DNA of 64,000 nt from NCBI GenBank assembly GCA_036250195.1, contig JAVHZZ010000004.1, forward strand, positions 141,249,729 to 141,313,728. Reading direction: 5' to 3'. This DNA is from Mixophyes australis. Lineage: Eukaryota; Chordata; Amphibia; Anura; Limnodynastidae. The position numbers and the translations under genes are program-made. How positions within the stretch are numbered: the stretch's first letter is position 1; the number at the start of each line of letters is the position of its first letter. The notes beneath the pieces are model-generated. The model had not been told where the DNA came from and searched no databases. It worked only from the letters and a program-made list of their open reading frames with translations. Positions 56,225 through 64,000 of the stretch are shown here, piece by piece.

Positions 56225-57110
56225 TTTTTCTTTTAAATTCTTTACTTGTAAAGGAAGCAAATCTGCACAACAACAATATAAAATGGTAAACAAACAGACA
56301 ATTTGTTTCCTTTGGCCTTTGTCAATTTTTAAGGATATGAGGAAGGGAAGAGGGGAAAGGAGGGGGGGGGGGGGGGGGGGTAGGTACAGTAATAGGGAAA
56401 ACTAAAGCCAATGCAAGAACATACAAAATCACGGATAGTGGTCGGTAACATGGAAGAAGAACCCAAAAGGTACAAAAGTGACATTGTAGACTATTTAGAA
56501 AGGGATGAGTTATACCTTTCTGATAAGGAGGTGGTGTGTGTGTTCCAACACAGAGGACCCAGAGATGGCTCTGCATGCATCCTACGGAGGTGTTGCTCTA
56601 ACATTACGGTGAGGAGGGTCGAACAGGGGACTGGGATCCGCCAACCTCCCTTAGGAACCAGGTGGTCCAAATAAGGTCAAATTTATGCTGTCTGTTGTGG
56701 AGGTAATAGGTGATACTCTCCCTGCTTGCAATGTGCCAGATGCCAGTTCTTAGGCACATACAGTCGGGGCGTCGGGACACTTCCAATGTTTAGCTATTGA
56801 AGACTTTGCAGTGCAAGAATGTAGGAGAGGAATTTGTTGGACTCCGCATTTTCATTTGGCATAGAATGAGAAATGAGGAAAGTCCAGGGGTCTTTATAAA
56901 TCAAGGATAGACTGAACTTTCATCCAAAAGGGGACAAGACAAAGACAAGTCCACCATATGTGGAATAACGTGCTTTTATGACGACAGTTCCGCAAGCAAC
57001 TTGGAGGGGCATTAGTAAACATTTTGGAGAGTCGGTCTAGCATGTAGTACCAGCAATAGTAGAGCTTGTATGCTGTTTCTTCATTTGGGTAGAGATTGAT
57101 GGAAATTTAA
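56225..57110 (-). mobile_element. L1/Tx1-type LINE fragment, ORF2 C-terminus and 3' UTR
   Basis: On the minus strand 57090-56940 reads YKLYY-WYYMLDRLSKMFTNA-like sequence and then a FHIWWTC block. The end RTGIWHIASRESITYYLHNR then QHKFDLIWTTWFLR lies at 56745-56660. It parallels the C-terminus of ORF2 at 34690-35158. The 3' UTR contains a G-run (56362-56380 on +). Both frames are broken. It is oriented opposite to the other two LINE copies. Confidence 0.8.
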
Positions 57111-60100
57111 TTTTACATTTTTACTGAAGGATGATAAACTTTCTGATAACTGCCAACCATCATCACAGCTCACTGACAGACAGCCAATTAGTAGTTGTTG
57201 CTGTATCAGTGAAAGAATGGGGATGAAGTAGTTATATAGGTGGGCTTATAATAACCTTATGTCATTGTAATAGCAGTAGCTAGATAGTAGTTTGCTCAAT
57301 GATTGAAAACAATATTCCTCAAATGCTCCTGATGTGCTGTAAATGACTAGCCATGCAGGTATTTTAAACTAAATTTCACCCAAGCCACAACCAAATTCCA
57401 AACCTGCTATTTGGTCATCTTAAATCTGAGGTTTTATCATTTTTTTTTTTTTACTTCTCTCTGTTCATGACCACAATCTTACTGTCACATGTGATATGGC
57501 CCATCTAGGTGATGTACTTTATATGGATGACTCTGGGTGCCTTCGCAGATGGGCGATTTCATCTTGGCACTATTATCCCCTATAAGTAACTGTATGTGTG
57601 CAGAACAATGTGGTTTGTTGAACCCAGCATGCTGCACTCTCTGTTTGGAACTGCCCATTTTCGTTCATGTATTATATGCAGGATGCCAGACACAAAACCA
57701 TGTCGGAAACTGGGAATTTAGCCAGGTTTTCAGAGCATTTGTTTGCAATGTTTTTACTAGCATTTGTCATAATTTGGAGAGCAGACACCATGACATGGAA
57801 TGAGGAGTGGTGGTTAGAAGCTGGTCTGTTGTAACATATGTTTGTAGTATTATTCCTTGAAATATTCCAAAGCTATTCTGTGATATGCAATATCCTGGTA
57901 CATTTAACTTTAAATAATTAACAGATCATTGCACATACATGCTGATTGAAGAAGTTCATTTATTTACCTATTTTCCACTTTCATGATAATTTATTTGTAA
58001 AAATAAAATTTAGCAGTTTTTCTGTAATCAACTGTGAGAAAAACAATGCATTTTTTTTTCTTTCCTTTCGTTACATTTTTCTGCCACCTATTGTGTTGTA
58101 CACAACAGTACATTTATTATAAGTTAATTAACTACTACGTTTAATATACCCTCTTTCTTTTTTCAAGTTTTATCAGCGCCAATGACACCCGGGGCCAAAC
58201 TTCGGACACTTGTACAAAATCTATCCGAATGGACCTCTTTGTTCATTTTTCACTTATCCCTGCGGTAAGAGTTGTAAAATTATTTCAATGTCGCAAACAG
58301 GAGCGTAACATGCACTCAGCAGTTGTACGACACCCAGTCCTTATCACGCATAACATAGGTCGGAGAGAGTCTTGGACAGGGACAGAATACTGCAGTCAGC
58401 CCTCTTCTGAGCATGTGCAGGGGCCTAAACATACACAGTTAAGCCTTCTTTCAGCTTCCCTGTACATGCGGTGAGACTATAGAAAGTGCAGGCAATGGCG
58501 TTACTATGGCCTTTGCATGGTTGGTGGCAGCTGTGGATGCAACAACAGTAGTTCTCACACTGTACTTGAGTAAATAAAAACAGTCACAGTCGGGGTTATC
58601 TACTAACATTGCATTTAGTTGTTAATTTGCACTGTGCTATAACAATCAATCAGATATTTGTTTTATTGTGTATCTTGCACAAGACAGATACAGGGTAATT
58701 GCTGCATGGTTGCTATGGCTTAGTGCAAATTTGCACCTTAATGCAATGTTAGTAAATGACTTTTGTTACTTCTTACCTTCTCCTTAAGATATGCCAGATC
58801 AAACAGGGTTGTGGCATTTTTTTATTTGAACTAACACTTAATTTTGAAAGACAACCTATCAAGAGCTGTAATGGTTTACTTCCAATCTCTGAACCTCAGT
58901 ACAAGTGCACTGTGACTAGCCGAATAGCAGGCATGATAATAACATATATGTTATTTGTTTCTATATTGTTATATGGTTTAAAACTGTATAAAGCCTGTGT
59001 GACTTCTATTACAGTTTCTGTATTATATTTATGTTTTTTAAGGTTCTTATTACAATTGTGTTATCCTATCTCCAACGGCAAGCAAAGCATCATAAATCTA
59101 TTGATAAAATACCACTGAGCAAGAGATTTGGCATTGTTGTGTAAGTATTGGTTATCCTATTTCATTTAGTCAGCCGGCAGTATTAAATGTTATACCGGGC
59201 TCACATTTCACTTACCATTATTTCAATCTAAATAAAGTCTCTTACCCCAAATTTAATCTTACATTGTAAATCAGCTTTAATTATCTGCTTCTGTCTCTGT
59301 AACCAGTAGGGTATTTCTCATTGTGCTTATTGTCCTAATTGGAAGTGGTGTCAGTAAGTAAGACCTATCTGAAGCTATCAGACGCTTACACAGTAACAGA
59401 GCAATGTCCAACTATATTACCTAATTCTTTATATCCTTTCATTAAAGTCACTATACATATGGTGCTGACAGGCAACCCAACTAGTCCCATAATAGGTTGC
59501 TGTAATGAGTTTTGCTCTAACACAGCTTCCATTGCAGGTTCAATAGTAATGGCAGAATATTAATATCACAGAGGGTATCTGTCAAGAACGCCCAGCCTGT
59601 CCCAGATACAGCAATCTGAACAGCTGGCCGTGACTGGTGTCACCTTAGTCACTTAACAATGAATACATCTTTTCTGCCACCACAAAGGATTTATCATTTT
59701 TTCCTTACGTTCACCAGAACCACTTATTAATGTTTCACACTTAAATCAGATACACATGTAGCTTGAGCCTCCCTGGGCGTCGTAAATTCACAAAGAATCA
59801 CGGAGAAATACGCTAGATTAAATATGTTTAATCTGAAAAATATTTCCAAAGCTTATTTACAATAAGGTAATAAACAGACATACAATGAGTTGCACATAAG
59901 TTTCAGAAAATAAAATAGGAAATAAAACCAGAATCCCTACTTACAAGTTCAGGAATTGGCATGTGAGGAATACACATTGAAAAGAATAGCACATTACAGT
60001 CTTGACAGACTCCCTCAAAGAAATTAACAATCTGCTGTCTGAAACAAGGGTTTTTTAAACCATTTCTTGTTGGCTCTTCAACCCTCACCTTAGGAATTTA

Positions 60101-62600
60101 CACCTTCAATTAAGTCAGATCGATTCCCAAAATGACAGAGTTTTCCTTAAGCAAATTATCTATCACTTAGATATATGTTTGGGCACCTCAGAGAATCTCT
60201 CACCTCTGATCTTTCTGCCTGGCTTAGTCTAACTCCTCTGCATACAAAAACTACGCATAGATCTGTTTCTGGGCCTGGCTACTTTCAAAAGACCATTGAC
60301 ACTTGTCTAGGTCAGACTCAGATCAGTTAACCAAATACACTTTGAAAGGTTACATAAAATATTCACAGTGTTATACATAGATTCAACAGAAAATGACAAT
60401 CAGTCATTAGATTTACTACATAATCACCACAGTATCCTTGGTATTAATATCTACAAACAAGGCACTTAACAATTCATCTTTTTAAAATGTTGGTAGGTAT
60501 GCTGTTACAAAATAGTAATAATTTGCCCTGTTTGATTGGTGGATTGGGATACACTGATAAACATGCCTAAATCACTGATCACTGATTTGATATTTCTTGA
60601 CGCATGTGAAAAATAAAAATGCATAGAAGGAGAGAGAGAGCAAGCTGGAAAGCATTCCCTAATTTGTATGGCAATGCAAAACTGGATTTTCATGCAGTCT
60701 TAGAGGTGACATTATCACAACTTTCAGTGGAAGGCTGTTTGCCTATTCGAGGCAGAAAAGATAAGCTAAACACACAGCTAGGTGTAAGTAAAGCAATACA
60801 TTAGAAAATCTATAAATACAACAATTGAAATAAAGGCAGCTTTGGTGAGTTAGCTAAGAGCCAGCACATACAAGAAATCGAGAAAAGTTCAAATCAATGA
60901 GGGGATAGTCCTAACAGGCATCTAGGATGTGCTTTGACGTATTTCTTCTTGTGCATTCTACTACTACTACTGAATTTTGAAAGTGCGGGACAATAGGGAA
61001 AATGATCAGAGCACACAGACATTTTCATTTCTATGTAACTAATTTTGCAGGACAACGTATGCTAACAGACAATGTTCTGTCTGTGTTTGTGAGAATCTGT
61101 GTCTGTCTGTAAGAATTTCTCTCATGTACTGTTTGCAGTATAAAAACTCAACTGGAAATCATGTATTGTATAAATACCACCAAATAGAAGGACAAGAGAT
61201 TGGTTTTCTGCAGATTCGTCTAAACTGAATATATTGTAGATTCTATAAACCAGTCAGGACAGCAGGTGTTATACTGTCTGAAAGTCACTAAGGACTGTAA
61301 TTGGCTCTTACAGAGATTGATGATGATTGTGATTATAATGCTGACTTGAACATAATTGTACAGCACATCTGCCACTAAAAGGCAATGGAGATCACATACA
61401 TCAATTTTGGACAACCCCTTTTTAATCAATTCTACATTGTGCATATCACTTAAGGGGGTTCCCTTCTGTTACCTGGATCAGAGCGTATTTGTGCTCCTTT
61501 TCCTTGCAGAGCAGCAAAGAAAGACGAGCACACTCAAGCCATCCATAGAGCTTCAATGGGCTCAATTGAAGCGTCAAGAATGGACTGAAACCTCTGGCAC
61601 TGAAAGCTGTACTGAAAGCAAGGTCTTTGATAGCTATATATGAACAGAGCAGATTTGATAAAAATGAGTTGTCCAAAGTGATTTAAGCAATAAATGTAAA
61701 TGCAGAATAAGATTGGCTACTTGTCTGAATGCATGCAAAGGTGCAATCCCGCGATGTGAATACATTTGCTTGTTCATTTTTTCTGGTGTGTGAGTGTGAG
61801 ATGGCATTGAGTTACATTAGCATGCCCCACCTGCACTGTGCCATGTGTTATCTGAGCACTGACTACCTGTGTCACTGTGGCCCACCCCTTTTTTTTGCGC
61901 CCCCAGCTGATTCTCTCTTGATGGAATGGTACCTCCATCTCTCTTCCACTCTCTGCCCTTCACCGCTGTGACCTCCACTATTATGACTCACATATTCACA
62001 GTCAATGATTTTCCCTTGCCTCTGGTCCAGCTGCATTTAGAGGACAGGTAAATGCAGCATGGAGGTTACCGCTAGGTACATCTTTGAGCAGGCATCCATG
62101 ATCTCACACTGGACTTGCATGCAGGTTGGGGTAACGGGTTTCTGCTCAAGCCTCCCACTGCAGCTCTTCAGTTCTTTGGTTCCTATCAGGCACACTAGAA
62201 CCATTGAGAAATGATTCTTGACTCACAACAGGCACTAGGAACATGGGACCAGAAGTTGTTTCTTAGCTTATGCCTGAACACACAATTGCATGTGTCCATG
62301 ACGCCCCCAGGAACTCTTGAGTTACATTCTTTTAGACACTTGGGTCCTGTCACTGCTCTATCCATGCCCCATCAGGAATTTACCTCACACATCACATGGG
62401 GCATGACACTCACATTTCCATGCTTCTGAAGGTGTTACATTGGGATTGCAAACTTAAGTGCTAAAGAGATGTCTGCCTTGTTACTTTATTATACCTTTCC
62501 ATGTGAACATATTAGCTCCAAGCAATTGGCTTATAGCAGAAGGTACACAAAGACTTTAGTAAAAAAGTTTATACATCCAATTAGGCTTAAAAATCGGGAG
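57111..62600. other. Intergenic, nothing recognised
   Basis: No gene supported. The largest open frame (58756-59118) has no family resemblance and lacks splice or promoter context. 59579-60120 has an LTR-like look (TGTCAAGAACGCCC start, AT-rich body) but no matching end was found. Confidence 0.4.
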
Positions 62601-62750
62601 GAAGTCAGTCTGTTAACGGTGAGCCTGTCGATGGTCAGACTGTCAACATCAAAACACCAAAATGTTGACAGTCCGACTGTCAACAAGTTCACTATGCCAA
62701 CATGGTTAAAATGGCGACAGTCACATTGTCAACATTCAAACGGTAATGGC
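62600..62750. repeat. GTCGAC/TGTCAAC-rich repeat
   Basis: Contains six spaced variants of CTGTCRACA / TGTTGACAG in alternating orientation, resembling the interior of the MITE at 55349. No clear ends. Confidence 0.45.
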
Positions 62751-63085
62751 AACGCCAGCCGGAGCAAAACAGGCGGGACCCGCCGGCACAATAAACATAA
62801 TAAACCGTTAATACATAAAAAGAAAAAAACAGCGTGCCCCATCCTGCAAATAGATTTACCGTAGTACCAGGCTAGGCTGGTTCTAGCAAAATCAGGGAGG
62901 GGGGGGGGGGTTGATTTTACTATCACTAGGCTTTGCCAGCCAAGGTTGTTGGCACTATAGCAAGGGAGCCCCCAGCGTGGGGTCCCCCTGCCATAATGAC
63001 AACCTATCCTAGACTGGTCAGCATGGGCTGGATTCCATAGAGAGATGGGGTTCGCAATACAAAGCGCCCCCCCACTTCCTAGGGG
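62751..63085. repeat. Repeat related to 12880-12960
   Basis: GGCTAGGCTGGTTCTAGCAA then AATCAGGGAGGG and TGGGCTGGATTCC stretches parallel the block near 12890-12930. A 12-base G-run lies at 62899-62910. No coding capacity. Confidence 0.4.
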
Positions 63086-63117
63086 TACCCAGCTGTTAAA
63101 ACTCAGGGTAGCACTAG

Positions 63118-63882
63118 CAGCTGTTAAAACTCCTGATTAGCGCTGGCTGAACAGAGACGCGGAGTCGAACGGATTTGCCCAGTGGTCACCAAGAACCGCC
63201 GCAATGGAATGGGCTTTGCTGCCAGAAACCCGCAGGTCGTGGCCCTCAGGATTGCCTCAGGATGTGATACTAAGTCCGATTCACAGGAGGAGATCTTAAG
63301 AGAACTGAGGAACCTGCTGTTGGATAGAATATAGAAAGAAGTCCGCAGGGGGACAGCTGGACCAAAGTGATGCAGAGAGTAGTCAGACACATCGGGAACT
63401 GGTACACGGATATCAGCCAGAGAGTGGTCAGACACGTCGGGAACTGGTACACAGATATCAGGCAGAGGGTGGTCAGACACGTCGGGAACTGGTACATGGA
63501 TATCCTGTCTGACCACAGACTTGGTCAGACAGGCGATACTGGTACACAGGGAGATCCAAGGATATAGGTAACAACAGAGAACGACAGGGAGTCAGAGGCA
63601 CAGCAAACTAATTGCACTGACACCAGGCAATGTCAGTGCAGGTTTAAATAGGAGGAGGTTCGAAACTCTCGCCCCAGAGACCTGATCATGTGATCACAGC
63701 GGAGAGATGATCACAACACTGCAAGACCAGCGCTGGAACGAGTGACAGGTGAGTGTCCAGTCAGCGCGATCCGAGCCCTGCTACCCAGAAGTGCTGCGAG
63801 CGGCACAGAGAAGCCAGCGTGGAAACATAGAAGGTAAGTTTCTTTCCAGTACCCCTGGGCATAAGGGTGGACTACAGACAAC
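63118..63882 (-). mobile_element. 3' end (3' UTR/LTR) of a Ty3/gypsy chromovirus
   Basis: This GC-rich sequence directly follows, on the minus strand, a gypsy pol stop codon at 63883-63885, so it is the 3' non-coding part and probably LTR of the same element. A TTTAAATA (TATA-like) sequence lies at 63643-63650. The 15-bp string CAGCTGTTAAAACTC occurs at 63090-63104 and 63118-63132 at its far edge. Exact LTR ends are not resolved. Confidence 0.6.
63382..63516 (-). repeat. 45-bp tandem repeat, three units, inside the gypsy 3' region
   Basis: GTCAGACAC-started units begin at 63382, 63427 and 63472, each with ATCGGGAACTGG or GTCGGGAACTGG and GATATC. Being 45 bp, the unit keeps a 15-codon open frame, which explains the open frame 63124-63516. 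Confidence 0.9.
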
Positions 63883-64000
63883 CTAAAAGGGTTTGTTGGG
63901 AAATTTCTTATGAAACTGTTTGAGTAATCGAGGGGCGTGAATGTCAGAAGCTTTAACCCATGAGCGCTCCTCTGGGCCATAACCCTTCCAATCAACCAGA
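63883..64000 (-). CDS. Ty3/gypsy integrase C-terminal chromodomain, partial
   Basis: The minus-strand frame entering from the right edge reads [20 protein letters not shown] then [18 protein letters not shown] and stop. The W-x-G-Y-x-x-x-E-x-S-W pattern and the following Leu/Phe helix are the end of an integrase chromodomain of vertebrate chromoviruses, which tether integration to chromatin. The remainder of pol lies outside the window. The open frame 63711-63995 in a different minus-strand frame is a shadow. Confidence 0.85.
   Translation of the reverse strand, partial: LVDWKGYGPEERSWVKASDIHAPRLLKQFHKKFPNKPF

Noticed and set aside
58756..59118. 120-codon frame with hydrophobic segments
   Set aside because: No recognisable family, AT-rich composition gives hydrophobic codons, no gene context.
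59579..60120. Possible second LTR
   Set aside because: TG start and AT-rich body but no matching CA end or target duplication found.
63711..63995. 94-codon minus-strand open frame at the right edge
   Set aside because: Different frame from the chromodomain reading; only the frame ending at 63883 gives the gypsy motif.

Overview
This is vertebrate nuclear DNA, most likely from an amphibian and probably a frog. A single spliced protein gene is spread over about 43 kb. Its introns hold a frog-like mix of mobile elements: DIRS tyrosine-recombinase retrotransposons, L1/Tx1-type, L2-type and CR1-type LINEs, hAT-type MITEs, a solo LTR, a Ty3/gypsy chromovirus end and a Tc1/mariner remnant. There are no bacterial-style operons, CRISPR arrays or RNA genes that I can support. 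The species was inferred from gene and repeat content only.

The host gene is IREB2 (iron regulatory protein 2, IRP2) on the + strand. Nineteen coding exons lie at 696-43809, all with AG/GT boundaries and compatible phases. They encode the last ~869 residues of a protein that is about 963 residues long in mammals. The first ~94 residues (probably three coding exons) lie upstream of the window. The IRP2-specific cysteine-rich exon is present at 4363-4575, which separates this gene from ACO1/IRP1. The reading frame is intact, but three residues that are nearly invariant in the family are changed.

Layout: 1-4362 is intron with a 34-bp minisatellite and a decayed DIRS copy. 4363-5494 holds three exons. 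5495-14145 is an intron with a nearly complete DIRS element nested in an older inverted-repeat element. 14146-17559 holds four exons with an L2 tail. 17560-23727 is an intron with a zinc-finger/recombinase-like pseudogene, a second decayed DIRS copy, a long (TA)n tract and a Tc1/mariner remnant. 23728-27764 holds five exons, with a CR1 fragment and a young hairpin MITE. 27765-35692 is almost wholly a ~7.7-kb L1/Tx1-type LINE inserted in sense orientation, ending 23 bp before the next exon. 35693-43809 holds the last six exons with L2 fragments and a nested hAT MITE. After the poly(A) signal at 44251, the remaining ~20 kb is gene-poor, with two further L1 fragments, a solo LTR, small inverted repeats and the 3' end of a Ty3/gypsy chromovirus at the right edge.

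I found no new multi-gene system. The strongest leads are the LINE that has replaced the branch-point region of an IREB2 exon, the unusual IREB2 substitutions, and two transposon-derived DNAs loaded with transcription-factor motifs (ZNF143-type in the MITE; NRF1/RFX/ETS-type in the solo LTR).
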